A stretch of DNA of 64,000 bases from positions 1-64,000 of the forward strand of contig NZ_FWZX01000016.1 of the NCBI RefSeq assembly GCF_900177295.1. Direction: 5' to 3'. Position 1 is the stretch's first letter. Each line of letters starts with the position of its first letter. This document shows, one piece after another, positions 43,727 to 52,751 of this stretch. A program made the position numbers and the translations under genes. The stretch is from Tistlia consotensis USBA 355 (GTDB lineage Bacteria > Pseudomonadota > Alphaproteobacteria > Kiloniellales > DSM-21159). The notes below the pieces were generated by a model, which made no database searches, was not told the DNA's origin, and saw nothing but the letters and a program-made list of their open reading frames with translations.

Positions 43727-44701
43727 TCACAGGCCGCGCCACTCGCGGAACCAGGCGACGAATCGGCCGAGGCCCTCGTCGATCGTCGTCGCCGGCTCGA
43801 AGCCGAGGTCGCGGCGCGCGGCCGCAATGTCGGCGAAGGTCTCCTTGACCTCGCCGGGCTGCATCGGCTTCTCGACGATCCGCGCCGGCCGGCCGCAGTG
43901 GCGCTCCAGCACCTCGAGGAAGCGGCGCAGCGGCTCGGGTCGCTCGTTGCCGATGTTGTAGACCCGGTGCGGCGGCGCCTCGGCGCCCGGCGGCCGGTCG
44001 AGCGCCGCCAGCACGGCGCCGACGACGTCGTCGATGTAGGTGAAGTCGCGGCGCATGTCGCCGCCGTTGAACAGCTCGATCGGCTGGCCGCTCAGGATCT
44101 TCTCGGTGAAGCCCCAGTAGGCCATGTCGGGCCGGCCCCAGGGACCGTAGACCGTGAAGAAGCGCAGGCCGGTCTGCGGGATGCCGAACAGCCGGGCATA
44201 GGTCTCCGACAGCAGCTCGCCGGCCCGCTTGGTCGCGGCGTAGACCGAGACCGGCGTGTCGACCCGGTCGGCCTCGGAGAAGGGCTGCTTCTCGTTGGCG
44301 CCGTAGACCGACGAGGAGCTGGCGTAGACCAGGTGGCTCAGCCGCGGCAGCGCCTTGGCACCCTCCAGGACCGCGAGGTGGCCGGTGACGTTCGACTCGA
44401 CATAGCTGAAAGGATGGGTCAGCGAGTAGCGCACGCCGGCCTGGGCGGCAAGGTGCAGCACCTGCTCGATCTCGGGATGGGCGCGGAACAGCGCGGCGAC
44501 GGCCCCGGTGTCGCCCAGCTCCAGCGCCTGGAAGCGGAAGCCCGGCACGCCTTCGAGCCTGGCCAGACGCGCCCGCTTCAGCGCCGGATCGTAGTAGCTG
44601 TTGAGGTTGTCGACGCCGAGGACCGTCCGGCCCCGGTCGAGCAGGGCGCGAGTCATGTGCGAGCCGATGAAGCCGGCGGCTCCGGTGACGAGAACGGTCA
44701 T
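43727..44701 (-). CDS. NAD-dependent epimerase (UDP-glucuronate 4-epimerase-like)
   Basis: A 324-residue extended short-chain dehydrogenase. The NAD-binding GAAGFIG is at 7-13, the catalytic Ser in YASSSSVYG near 126-134 and the Tyr154-x3-Lys158 pair in VYAATKRAG. VDNLNSYYDPALKRARL, RYSLTHPFSYVESNVTGH and RFFTVYGPWGRPDMAYWGFTEKIL are typical of UDP-glucuronate 4-epimerases, which make UDP-galacturonate for capsule or lipopolysaccharide. It stands alone, with no other polysaccharide gene in the window. Confidence 0.88.
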   Translation of the reverse strand: MTVLVTGAAGFIGSHMTRALLDRGRTVLGVDNLNSYYDPALKRARLARLEGVPGFRFQALELGDTGAVAALFRAHPEIEQVLHLAAQAGVRYSLTHPFSYVESNVTGHLAVLEGAKALPRLSHLVYASSSSVYGANEKQPFSEADRVDTPVSVYAATKRAGELLSETYARLFGIPQTGLRFFTVYGPWGRPDMAYWGFTEKILSGQPIELFNGGDMRRDFTYIDDVVGAVLAALDRPPGAEAPPHRVYNIGNERPEPLRRFLEVLERHCGRPARIVEKPMQPGEVKETFADIAAARRDLGFEPATTIDEGLGRFVAWFREWRGL

Positions 44702-45064
44702 CGTTTCCAGGCAATCGAGGAATGCGCAGCGCGAGCCGCGGTTATAGCCAGTGGACGGCCGCGCCGCACGCTTTTTGCCGCGGGCGCGACGCCGCGGTGC
44801 CGGCTTGCCCTCTGGACAAATAGGTCAGTATTAGTTACCTTTTTTCCGCAGGCATCGAGCCCCACCTCGACAGCAAAGCCCCCTGCCCGCGCTGACCGGC
44901 GCGACCGCAGGGTGTAGGCTGCCGGATGGGACGCGGTGCAGGCCCGGGTCCCGCCGGGACCCCAAGAGCAAGAAGGCGCCGGCCGCAGCGGTCGCGGAGC
45001 GCCCGGCACGACGGACGGCCCGCCCGGCGAAGGCGGCCGACCGGAAAGGGAGAACAAGGAAACC
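44702..45064. other. Upstream region of the indolepyruvate oxidoreductase gene
   Basis: No gene is supported in these 363 bases. The region holds the divergent starts of the epimerase and oxidoreductase genes. The most promoter-like part is 44805-44834. The last 180 bases form a G+C-rich leader ending in AAGGAAACC before the ATG at 45065. Confidence 0.6.
44805..44834 (+). promoter_or_regulatory. Candidate sigma-70 promoter for the indolepyruvate oxidoreductase gene
   Basis: TTGCCC (44805-44810) and TATTAG (44829-44834) are separated by 18 bases in an unusually AT-rich patch for this genome, about 230 bases before the start codon. Confidence 0.4.
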
Positions 45065-48000
45065 ATGCCCGACGCCGCAGTCAGCCTCGACGACAAGTAC
45101 ACGCTCGAGTCCGGTCGGATCTTCCTGACCGGCACCCAGGCGCTGGTGCGCCTGCCGATGATGCAGCGCCACCGCGACCAGGCCGCCGGCCTGAACACCG
45201 CCGGCTTCATCTCCGGCTATCGCGGCTCGCCGCTCGGCGGCTTCGACCAGCAGCTCTGGAAGGCGCGGCGCTACCTCAAGGACAACCACATCCACTTCCA
45301 GCCGGGCGTCAACGAGGACCTGGCCGCGACCGCGGTCTGGGGCACCCAGCAGGCGTCGATCTTCGGCGACTGCCGCTACGACGGCATCTACTCGATCTGG
45401 TACGGCAAGGGCCCCGGCGTCGACCGCTCCGGCGACGTGTTCCGCCACGGCAACTTCGCCGGCTCGTCGAAGCACGGCGGCGTGCTGCTGCTGGCCGGCG
45501 ACGACCATGCCGCCAAGTCCTCGACCACCGCGCACCAGTGCGAATACACCTTCATGGACGCCCTGATCCCGGTGCTCAGCCCGGCCGGCGTCCAGGAGTT
45601 CCTCGACCTCGGCCTCTACGGCTGGGCGATGAGCCGCTACTCGGGCTGCTGGGTCGGCTTCAAGACGGTCACGGAGACGGTCGACGCGACCGCCTCCTGC
45701 TACATCGACCCGCACCGCATCGAGACCGTCCTGCCCGAGGACTTCGAGATGCCCGAGGGCGGGCTGAACCTGCGCTGGAACGGCGCGCTCGACATCCTGG
45801 AGCAGGAGGAGCGCCACCACCGCTACAAGATCTACGCGGCGCGCGCCTTCGCCCGCGCCAACAAGCTCGACAAGGCGGTCATCGACGGCCCGAGCCGGGC
45901 GGTCGGCATCGTCACGGTCGGCAAGTCCTACCTGGACGTCCGGCAGGCGCTCGACGACCTGCACATCGACGAGGCCGAGGCGCAGCGCCTGGGCCTGTCG
46001 GTCTACAAGGTGGCGATGCCCTGGCCGCTCGAGCCGTCGGGCGTGCGCAGCTTCTGCGAGGGCCTGGACGAGGTCCTGGTCGTCGAGGAGAAGCGCGCGG
46101 TCATCGAGAACCAGCTGAAAGAGCAGCTCTACAACTGGCACACCGACAAGCGCCCGCGCATCGTCGGCAAGTTCGACCGCGACTATCCCGACGAGGCCGG
46201 CCAGACCCTGCTGCCGTCCTACGGCGAGCTGACCCCGGCGATGATCGCCCGGTCGATCGGCCGCCTGCTGAAGCGCCACGGCCGGACCACCGAGGCGATC
46301 GAGGCGCGCCTCAAGTTCCTCGACGAGAAGGAGCAGGCGCTGTCGCGCGCCGCGGCGCCGATGAAGCGCGTGCCGCACTTCTGCTCGGGCTGCCCGCACA
46401 ACACCTCGACCCGGGTGCCCGAGGGCAGCCGCGCCATGGCCGGCATCGGCTGCCACTACATGGTCCAGTGGATGGACCGCAACACCCAGACCTTCACCCA
46501 GATGGGCGGCGAGGGCGTGCCCTGGGTCGGCCAGGCGCCCTTCAGCACGACGAAGCACGTCTTCGTCAACCTGGGCGACGGCACCTACTTCCACTCCGGC
46601 CTGCTGGCGATCCGCCAAGCGGTCGCGGCCAAGGTCAACATCACCTACAAGATCCTGTTCAACGACGCGGTCGCAATGACCGGCGGTCAGCCGCACGACG
46701 GCCCGCTCGATCCGGCGGCGATCAGCCGCCAGGTCTGGGCCGAGGGCGTCAAGCGCGTCGTCGTCGTCTCCGACGAGCCGGACAAGTACCCGCTCGGCGT
46801 CGAGTGGGGCGGTCCCAGCTCGGTGCGCCACCGCGACGACCTCGACGAGATCCAGCGCGACCTGCGCGAGCTCGAGGGCACGACGGTACTGATCTACGAC
46901 CAGACCTGCGCGGCCGAGAAGCGGCGCCGGCGCAAGCGCGGCACCTTCCCCGACCCCGATCGCCGGGTCTTCGTCAACGATGCGGTCTGCGAGGGCTGCG
47001 GCGACTGCTCGGTCCAGTCGAACTGCGTCTCGGTCGTGCCGGTCGAGACCGAGTTCGGCACCAAGCGGGCGATCGACCAGTCGTCCTGCAACAAGGACTT
47101 CTCCTGCCTCAAGGGCTTCTGTCCCTCCTTCGTCACGGTCGAGGGCGCCAAGCTGCACAAGTCGAAGGCGGTCGAGCCGGCCGCCGGCAAGGACTCCGGG
47201 CGCCCCTGGCCGGTGCTGCCCGAGCCGACGCTGCCGGGCCTCGACGAGCCCTACGGTATCCTGGTCACCGGCGTCGGCGGCACCGGCGTCGTGACGATCG
47301 GCGCCCTGCTCGGCATGGCCGCGCACATCGAGGGCAAGGGCTGCTCGGTGCTCGACATGGCCGGCCTCGCCCAGAAGGGCGGTGCGGTGCTGAGCCACAT
47401 CCGCATCGCCCGGCGGCCGGAGGATCTCCACGCCGTGCGCATCTCGGCGGGCGGCGCCGACCTGCTGCTCGGCTGCGACCTGGTCGTGGCGGCGGCGGCC
47501 GACACCCTGTCGAAGGTCCGCGAGGGCCACACCCGGGCGATCGTCAACGACCAGGAGTCGATCACCGGCGACTTCACCCGCCACTCGACCGACTACCGCT
47601 TCCCGAAGCAGCCGCTCGAGGACCTGATCGCCGAGGCGGTCGGCAAGGATGCCGCGGACTTCGTCTCGGCCAGCCGGATCGCCACCGGCCTGCTCGGCGA
47701 CTCGATCGCCAGCAACCTCTTCATGCTCGGCTTCGCCTGGCAGAAGGGCCTGGTGCCGATCAGCCGCGACTCGATCGACAAGGCGATCGAGATGAACGGC
47801 GTCGCCGTGGCCTTCAACAAGCAGGCCTTCCTCTGGGGCCGCCGTGCCGCCGAGGACCTGCCGGCGGTCGCCAGGCTGGCCCTGCCGGAGTCGGCGCCGG
47901 CCACCCACACGCTCAGCCGGAGCCTGGACGAGCTGGTCGAGCGGCGCCGCGCGTTCCTGGTCGGCTACCAGGACGCGGCCTACGCCGAGCGCTACCTCGC

Positions 48001-48580
48001 GGCCGTGGCCAGTGCGCGCAAGGCCGAGGCCGAGCGCACCCCGGGCATGACCGGCCTCGCCGAGGCGGTCGCCCGCTACGCCTTCAAGGTCATGGCCTAC
48101 AAGGACGAGTACGAGGTCGCGCGGCTCTACAGCGACCCCGAGTTCGAGGCCAAGCTGCGCAACCAGTTCAGCGGCGACTTCAAGGTCAAGCTGCACCTGG
48201 CGCCGCCGCTGCTGGCCGACCGCGACCCGCGCAGCGGCCACCTCAAGAAGCGCGAGTACGGCCCCTGGATCTTCACGGCCTTCCGCCTGCTGACCCGCAT
48301 GAAGGGGCTGCGCGGCACGGCCCTCGATCCCTTCGGCCGGACCGCCGAGCGCAAGGCCGAGCGCGCCCTGCGCGACGACTACCTGGCGCTGGTCGACGAT
48401 CTGGCCGCCGGCCTGACGCCGGAGAACCACGCGATCGCCGTCGAGCTGGCCTCGGTTCCCGACCAGATCCGCGGCTACGGCCACATCAAGGAGGCCAGCC
48501 TGGCCAAGGGCCGGGCGCGCTGGACGGCGCTGCTCGAGGCCTTCCGCAACCCTGCGGCCCAGAAGACCGCGGCGGAATAG
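45065..48580 (+). CDS. Fused indolepyruvate ferredoxin oxidoreductase (alpha-gamma type)
   Basis: A 1171-residue single-chain 2-oxoacid oxidoreductase that oxidises aryl pyruvates such as indolepyruvate to aryl-acetyl-CoA. ATG at 45065 follows AGGA. In order: an N-terminal pyrimidine/PP domain (GFISGYRGSPLGGFDQQLW), a thiamine-diphosphate domain with HFCSGCPHNTSTRVPEGSRAMAGIGCHYM and NLGDGTYFHSGLLAIRQA, an iron-sulfur domain near 640-690 (VCEGCGDCSVQSNC and CNKDFSCLKGFCPSF), and the gamma-type domain (GVGGTGVVTIGALLGMAA, MAGLAQKGGAVLSHIRIA). The fused form is common in alpha- and betaproteobacteria. It is transcribed alone from an AT-rich promoter area. Confidence 0.95.
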   Translation: MPDAAVSLDDKYTLESGRIFLTGTQALVRLPMMQRHRDQAAGLNTAGFISGYRGSPLGGFDQQLWKARRYLKDNHIHFQPGVNEDLAATAVWGTQQASIFGDCRYDGIYSIWYGKGPGVDRSGDVFRHGNFAGSSKHGGVLLLAGDDHAAKSSTTAHQCEYTFMDALIPVLSPAGVQEFLDLGLYGWAMSRYSGCWVGFKTVTETVDATASCYIDPHRIETVLPEDFEMPEGGLNLRWNGALDILEQEERHHRYKIYAARAFARANKLDKAVIDGPSRAVGIVTVGKSYLDVRQALDDLHIDEAEAQRLGLSVYKVAMPWPLEPSGVRSFCEGLDEVLVVEEKRAVIENQLKEQLYNWHTDKRPRIVGKFDRDYPDEAGQTLLPSYGELTPAMIARSIGRLLKRHGRTTEAIEARLKFLDEKEQALSRAAAPMKRVPHFCSGCPHNTSTRVPEGSRAMAGIGCHYMVQWMDRNTQTFTQMGGEGVPWVGQAPFSTTKHVFVNLGDGTYFHSGLLAIRQAVAAKVNITYKILFNDAVAMTGGQPHDGPLDPAAISRQVWAEGVKRVVVVSDEPDKYPLGVEWGGPSSVRHRDDLDEIQRDLRELEGTTVLIYDQTCAAEKRRRRKRGTFPDPDRRVFVNDAVCEGCGDCSVQSNCVSVVPVETEFGTKRAIDQSSCNKDFSCLKGFCPSFVTVEGAKLHKSKAVEPAAGKDSGRPWPVLPEPTLPGLDEPYGILVTGVGGTGVVTIGALLGMAAHIEGKGCSVLDMAGLAQKGGAVLSHIRIARRPEDLHAVRISAGGADLLLGCDLVVAAAADTLSKVREGHTRAIVNDQESITGDFTRHSTDYRFPKQPLEDLIAEAVGKDAADFVSASRIATGLLGDSIASNLFMLGFAWQKGLVPISRDSIDKAIEMNGVAVAFNKQAFLWGRRAAEDLPAVARLALPESAPATHTLSRSLDELVERRRAFLVGYQDAAYAERYLAAVASARKAEAERTPGMTGLAEAVARYAFKVMAYKDEYEVARLYSDPEFEAKLRNQFSGDFKVKLHLAPPLLADRDPRSGHLKKREYGPWIFTAFRLLTRMKGLRGTALDPFGRTAERKAERALRDDYLALVDDLAAGLTPENHAIAVELASVPDQIRGYGHIKEASLAKGRARWTALLEAFRNPAAQKTAAE

Positions 48581-48593
48581 CACGCGACACCGA

Positions 48594-48619
48594 CCGCCGC
48601 CGGCTACGGCCGGCGGCGG
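48594..48619. terminator. Strong hairpin between two convergent genes
   Basis: CCGCCGCCGGC at 48594-48604 pairs perfectly with GCCGGCGGCGG at 48609-48619 across a four-base TACG loop. It is 14 bases after the oxidoreductase stop and 29 before the end of the PAS gene. There is no T-run, so it may end transcription only weakly in either direction. Confidence 0.5.
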
Positions 48620-48647
48620 CTCTGTCGGGTCCCGATCGGAAGAGGCG

Positions 48648-49127
48648 TCAGATCAGCGAGGGCGTCGGCTGCATGCCGCCGAGCAGCATCTCGACGCTGC
48701 CGTTCTCGCCGGCCAGCGGCATCAGCAGGCACTGGTAGGAGCCGTGGCGGCCCTGCTTGTTCGGCGCGTAGAGGCGGTCGTAGGACGCCCGGCCGGTCTC
48801 CGCGACCTCCCGGTAGCGCCAGACCTGGGCCTCCTCGACGTACTGCCCCGTCATGTCGCGGCCGAACCAGGAGACCACGCGCGTCCCGACCAGGCGGAAG
48901 CGGAATCGCAGGGGCTGCCGCTCGACATCCACCAGATAGATCATCGGCAGCAGCGCGGGCATGTCCAGCGGATCGATGTCGGCACGCGTCGGCATGTAGG
49001 GCCCGTGCCACTTGTCGGCCCAATAGAGATAGAGATCCCGGAGCAGGGGGTTGGCGATCTGGGCCGCACCGAAACCGGTGGCGGAGACCTCCGGATTCCC
49101 GGAAACGACGACCCGCTCAAGCGCCAT
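48648..49127 (-). CDS. PAS-domain protein (PAS_5 type)
   Basis: A 159-residue protein that is nearly all one PAS domain of the alphaproteobacterial PAS_5 type. ATG at 49127 is preferred because GGGAGG precedes it at the right distance. The family pattern is visible: LRDLYLYWADKWHGPYMPTRADIDPLDMPALLPMIYLVDVE near 30-70, RFRFRLVGTRVVSWFGRDMTGQYVEE near 73-98 and YQCLLMPLAGENGSVEMLLGG near 132-152. No output domain is attached. Its signal and partner are unknown. Confidence 0.82.
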   Translation of the reverse strand: MALERVVVSGNPEVSATGFGAAQIANPLLRDLYLYWADKWHGPYMPTRADIDPLDMPALLPMIYLVDVERQPLRFRFRLVGTRVVSWFGRDMTGQYVEEAQVWRYREVAETGRASYDRLYAPNKQGRHGSYQCLLMPLAGENGSVEMLLGGMQPTPSLI

Positions 49128-49149
49128 TCCATGCCTCCCGCATGACGGG

Positions 49150-49178
49150 AATATTGACATCTATTCGACCGGCGTCAA
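49150..49178 (-). promoter_or_regulatory. Candidate sigma-70 promoter for the PAS gene
   Basis: On the minus strand TTGACG (49178-49173) and AATATT (49155-49150) are 17 bases apart, ending 23 bases before the start codon. The whole gap between gapR and this gene is AT-rich (TTAATATTATT near 49217), unusual for this genome. Confidence 0.5.
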
Positions 49179-49223
49179 GTCAGGATAAGACCTCCATGTG
49201 TAAACATTCCATAATGGTTAATA

Positions 49224-49472
49224 TTATTCCGTAAGGCCGACCGCAGCCTTGTAAAGATCAAGTAACGCTTCCTGCTCCTGGCGGTCGTTTTGATCCATCT
49301 TCCGCAGCTTGATCACCTGCCGCATGATTTTAGTATCAAAACCGGCAGATTTTGCTTCCGAATAGACTTCACGAACATCGTTCGCCAACGCAGCCTTTTC
49401 TTCTTCCAGACGCTCGATACGCTCGATGAACGAACGCAACCGTTCGGCCGCGACGCCGCCGATGTCGGACAT
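49224..49472 (-). CDS. gapR: GapR family nucleoid-associated protein (DUF2312)
   Basis: An 82-residue protein matching the DUF2312/UPF0335 family end to end: AAERLRSFIERIERLEEEKAALANDVREVYSEAKSAGFD followed by KIMRQVIKLRKMDQNDRQEQEALLDLYKAAVG. It is helical with a long coiled coil. In Caulobacter GapR clamps around overtwisted, AT-rich DNA and supports replication. ATG at 49472 has GGGAG six bases upstream. The gene itself is clearly poorer in G+C than its neighbours. DUF1244 lies upstream on the same strand. Confidence 0.95.
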   Translation of the reverse strand: MSDIGGVAAERLRSFIERIERLEEEKAALANDVREVYSEAKSAGFDTKIMRQVIKLRKMDQNDRQEQEALLDLYKAAVGLTE

Positions 49473-49594
49473 TATGCACTCCCGGGTAGTAAATTGGATT
49501 CCAGCGGCCAGACGCTAGCCCGCCCCCAGCGCCAGGGCAACGCCGGGAAAGCCGGGATTGTGGGGATAACTCGGCCGCGCCGCGACGGGGCGGC

Positions 49595-49894
49595 TCAGCC
49601 GCCGTGGACGTGGCTCTTCGCGAAGGCCGCCTTCTGTTCCGCCGTCGCCTCGGTCTGGTGCTTCGCCCGCCACTCCTCGTAGGGCATGCCGTAGACGATC
49701 TCGCGCGCCTGCTCCTTGTCCAGCGCCAGGCCGCGCTCGCTGGCCGCCTCCTGGTACCAGCGCGACAGGCAGTTGCGGCAGAAGCCGGCCAGGTTCATCA
49801 GGTCGATGTTCTGCACGTCGCTGCGCTCGCGCAGGTGCTCGACCAGCCGACGGAAGGCGGCCGCCTCGAGCTCGGTCTCTGTCTTGCTGTCCAT
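49595..49894 (-). CDS. DUF1244 domain protein
   Basis: A 99-residue protein of the DUF1244 family. The core NIDLMNLAGFCRNCLSRWY near 29-47 has the conserved cysteine pair CRNC, followed by MPYEEWRAKHQTEATAEQKAAF near the C-terminus. Members are small helical proteins conserved in alpha- and gammaproteobacteria; function is not established. It follows the YbdK-like ligase gene by 57 bases and precedes gapR on the same strand. Confidence 0.9.
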   Translation of the reverse strand: MDSKTETELEAAAFRRLVEHLRERSDVQNIDLMNLAGFCRNCLSRWYQEAASERGLALDKEQAREIVYGMPYEEWRAKHQTEATAEQKAAFAKSHVHGG

Positions 49895-49951
49895 CTCGTC
49901 CTCCGCAAGCGTTGTGCCTGGCTCGGCCGGCGCCGGCCGGCGGAACTCCCG

Positions 49952-51106
49952 CTAGATATCGGTCGGCTCGTCGAGGCCCGCAACCGTCTCCTCGATCAGG
50001 AAGTCGACGACCGCGTTCAGCGCCTCGCGCGGCGCGGCGCCGGCGTCGCGGGCGGCGCGATAGGCCGCGAGCTGGCGGTGCGCGCTGGTGCCGCGCCGCA
50101 CGATCTCGCGCGCCCACTCGATCTCCGCCCGGCAGCCGAAGTGCTCGGCGTCGGTGGCGGTGAGGGCGACGATCTCCTCGAGCAGCTCGGGATAGGGCAC
50201 GATCTCGCCGCGGCCGAAGTCGACCAGGCCCGAATCGAAGCCGTAGCGCTGCGCGCGCCAGCGGTTCTCGTTGACCAGCAGGTTCGAGTAGCGGCGCCAG
50301 CGCTGGTTGTCGCGCTTGAGCCGCCAGAGCATGCGCAGCAGGCAGAGATAGATGGCGGCCACGGCGAAACCGTCCCTGACCGTCGTGCAGACGTCGGGAA
50401 TGCGCAGCTCCAGGGTCGGGAAACGCGCCGAGGGCCGCACGTCCCACCACAGCTTCGAGGCGTCCTCGAAGAGGCCGGCATCGACCAGCACCCGGATGTG
50501 GCGCTGGTATTCGCCCCAGGAATCGAAGTGCTCCGGCAGGCCGGTGCGCGGCAGCTCGTCGAAGACCGCCAGGCGGTAGGACTTGAGGCCGCTGTCCTGG
50601 CCGCGCCAGAAGGGCGAGGAGGTCGAGAGCGCCAGCAGGTGCGGCAGGAAGTAGGCGACCTGGCTCAAGAGGTCGATGCGCAGGTCGTCGTCGTCGAGCC
50701 CGACGTGGACGTGCATGCCGCAGATCACCAGGCGGCGCGCCGGCGCCTGGATGTCGCGGGCCAGCACGTTGTAGCGCTCCTTGTCGGTGTGCTTCTGCAG
50801 GTCCCAGCTCGCGAAGGGATGGGTCGAGGCGGCGATCGGCGCCAGGCCGTATTCCCGCGCGACCCGCGCGACGCCGCGCCGGAAGCTGCGGATCTCGCCG
50901 CAGGCCTGGCCCAGGCCGTCGCACTTGCTGGTGCCGACCTCGATCTGCGACTGCAGGAACTCCGGGCTGACGTGGCCCTCGAGCTCGGCCTCGCAGCGGC
51001 TCAGCAGGCTGTCGGGCGGATCGACGACCAGCTCCCGGCTCTGCCGGTCGACCAGCAGGTACTCCTCCTCGATGCCGATGGTGAAGGGGGGCTCGGCACG
51101 GGTCAT
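49952..51106 (-). CDS. Carboxylate-amine ligase, YbdK/GCS2-like
   Basis: A 384-residue ATP-grasp-type ligase of the glutamate-cysteine ligase 2 family. Motifs: [13 protein letters not shown] at 8-20 (Mg-ATP site), [14 protein letters not shown] near 49-62, ASTHPFASW near 93-101, [10 protein letters not shown] near 129-138 and [13 protein letters not shown] near 231-243. E. coli YbdK has only weak gamma-glutamylcysteine synthetase activity, so the true substrates are unknown. The start ATG overlaps the stop of the N-formylglutamate hydrolase gene (ATGA), which points to joint action on glutamyl compounds. Confidence 0.9.
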   Translation of the reverse strand: MTRAEPPFTIGIEEEYLLVDRQSRELVVDPPDSLLSRCEAELEGHVSPEFLQSQIEVGTSKCDGLGQACGEIRSFRRGVARVAREYGLAPIAASTHPFASWDLQKHTDKERYNVLARDIQAPARRLVICGMHVHVGLDDDDLRIDLLSQVAYFLPHLLALSTSSPFWRGQDSGLKSYRLAVFDELPRTGLPEHFDSWGEYQRHIRVLVDAGLFEDASKLWWDVRPSARFPTLELRIPDVCTTVRDGFAVAAIYLCLLRMLWRLKRDNQRWRRYSNLLVNENRWRAQRYGFDSGLVDFGRGEIVPYPELLEEIVALTATDAEHFGCRAEIEWAREIVRRGTSAHRQLAAYRAARDAGAAPREALNAVVDFLIEETVAGLDEPTDI

Positions 51107-51984
51107 GGGCGGCCTCCGCCGGCAGGGCGGCCGGCGAGCTGGGCCTCGCGGAACACCGCCGGGTCCTCGAGCAGCGGGCCGACGACCTCGGCGAGCAGCT
51201 GCGCCCAGCGCTCGGCGCCGGCGGCGGTGTCGATCAGGTCCTGGCGGATCTCGATCAGCGCGGCCGGCAGGCGGCGCGCCTCGGCATGGGCGTGCAGCGA
51301 GTAGTCGACCGGCGAGGCGCCGGAATAGGGCTCGTTGTCGCCGACCGTGAGGCCCCTGGCCCTGAGCCCGCGGATCAGCGGCACCGCGAGACGCGGGTCG
51401 CGGTCCCAGAGCACGCCGATCTCCCAGGGCCGCTCGAAGCCCTCCATGACCGGCGTGAAGGAGTGCATGAACAGCAGCGCCGGCGTCCGCCCGGAGGCCA
51501 GGACCGCCTCGATCAGCCGCGCGACCGCGCCGTGGTAGGGCATGAACAGGCCGTTGCGGCGCAGCGCCAGGGCCGCCGCATCGAGATCGCGGTTGGCCGG
51601 CACCGCCGTGCCGTCGCTCTCCTCCGGCACCGAGTTCGCGACGCCGAAGCGGCGGTTGGGATCGATGATCAGGCGCGAGAAGCCGGACAGCACGGCCGGC
51701 GCGTCGAGCAGCGGCGCCAGGCGGCGCGTCACCTCGGCCGCGCCGATGTCCCAGGCGATGTGCCGGGCCAGCTCGGCGCGCTCCAGGCCGAGCTGGCCGA
51801 GCGCGCGCGGCAGCCGGTTGCTGGCGTGGTCGCAGGTCAGGATCAGCGGCGCCGCGCCGCCGAGGTTGCAGAAGGCGAAGGGCGGCGGCTCGTCGCGCGC
51901 CAGCAGGCCCGGCTCGGGCGGGCAGCCGCGCAGCAGGTCGGCGAGACGCGGCTCGAAGGCGGAGGGATCGGTTCGCTCGGACAT
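51103..51984 (-). CDS. N-formylglutamate amidohydrolase family protein (copy 2)
   Basis: A 293-residue paralogue of the enzyme at 19219-20004. It keeps [95 protein letters not shown] and IEIRQDLI, the blocks that carry the metal and substrate sites. The leading 30 residues are extra. It is coded nine bases after the DUF938 methyltransferase gene and overlaps the YbdK-like ligase gene by four bases. This copy resembles the variant found next to YbdK-like ligases in other alphaproteobacteria; the substrate is probably an N-acyl or gamma-glutamyl compound. Confidence 0.86.
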   Translation of the reverse strand: MSERTDPSAFEPRLADLLRGCPPEPGLLARDEPPPFAFCNLGGAAPLILTCDHASNRLPRALGQLGLERAELARHIAWDIGAAEVTRRLAPLLDAPAVLSGFSRLIIDPNRRFGVANSVPEESDGTAVPANRDLDAAALALRRNGLFMPYHGAVARLIEAVLASGRTPALLFMHSFTPVMEGFERPWEIGVLWDRDPRLAVPLIRGLRARGLTVGDNEPYSGASPVDYSLHAHAEARRLPAALIEIRQDLIDTAAGAERWAQLLAEVVGPLLEDPAVFREAQLAGRPAGGGRP

Positions 51985-51993
51985 GGCGGGCGA

Positions 51994-52686
51994 CTATAGG
52001 GCCTCGCCGTGCGCGGCGGAATCGGCGGATCGGCGGAGCGCCACGGTCAGGTTGTTGGCCGGCATCTCGATGATCTCGGCGAGCTCAAGGCCCTGCGCCA
52101 GAGCCGCCTCGGCGACGGCCTCGAGCGAGCGCAGGCCCCAGCGCCGGTCGCGGCCGCGCAGGCTGCGGTCGAAGGCCTCGTTGCTCGGCGCGGTCGCGAT
52201 CCCGGCGCGCCGGAACGGACCGTAGAGGATCAGCGGCCCGCCCTCGGGCAGCAGGGTCGCGGCACCGGCCAGCAGGCCCAGGCAGGCCTCCCAGGGCGCG
52301 ATGTGGATCATGTTGAGGCAGAGCACCGCCGAGACCGGCGCCAGCTCCGCCGCCCAGCCCGGCGCGGCGGCATCGAGCGCCAGGACCGGCCTGAGATTGC
52401 CCAGGCCCGCCGCCGCCCGCCAGGCCTCGATCGAGGCACGCGCCGCCGGGTCCGCGTCGCTCGGCTGCCAGGTCATCCAGGGGAAGCGCTCGGCGAGGTA
52501 GACCGCGTGCTGGCCGCTGCCGCTGGCCAGCTCCAGCACCGTCGCCTCGCCGGGCAGCAGGCGCTCCAGCACGGCGGCCAGCGGGGCTGCGTTGCGCGCG
52601 GCGGCCGGCGCGAACAGCCGGCCGTCCCGCCCGGTCTCCGCCCCGCCGGGCGCCTCGAACATCCAGCCCTCGGACCTATCGGCCAT
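51994..52686 (-). CDS. DUF938 family SAM-dependent methyltransferase-like protein
   Basis: A 230-residue protein. It begins [36 protein letters not shown], has the SAM-binding motif [21 protein letters not shown] near 50-69, the [14 protein letters not shown] stretch, and [38 protein letters not shown] near 123-160. This matches the DUF938 family in length and order. The methylated substrate is unknown. It starts a minus-strand run with the N-formylglutamate hydrolase and YbdK-like genes and is divergent from the hydroxyproline epimerase gene. Confidence 0.88.
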   Translation of the reverse strand: MADRSEGWMFEAPGGAETGRDGRLFAPAAARNAAPLAAVLERLLPGEATVLELASGSGQHAVYLAERFPWMTWQPSDADPAARASIEAWRAAAGLGNLRPVLALDAAAPGWAAELAPVSAVLCLNMIHIAPWEACLGLLAGAATLLPEGGPLILYGPFRRAGIATAPSNEAFDRSLRGRDRRWGLRSLEAVAEAALAQGLELAEIIEMPANNLTVALRRSADSAAHGEAL

Positions 52687-52751
52687 GCGCAGCGCCCCCC
52701 TGCTTCCGCAGCCGTTGACCGGCGGCGGGCGACGGGCCTAGATCGCTGTCC

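Noticed and set aside
44831-48583. A 1250-codon antisense frame across the indolepyruvate oxidoreductase gene
   Set aside because: It mirrors the real gene and has no recognisable domain; same G+C artefact.
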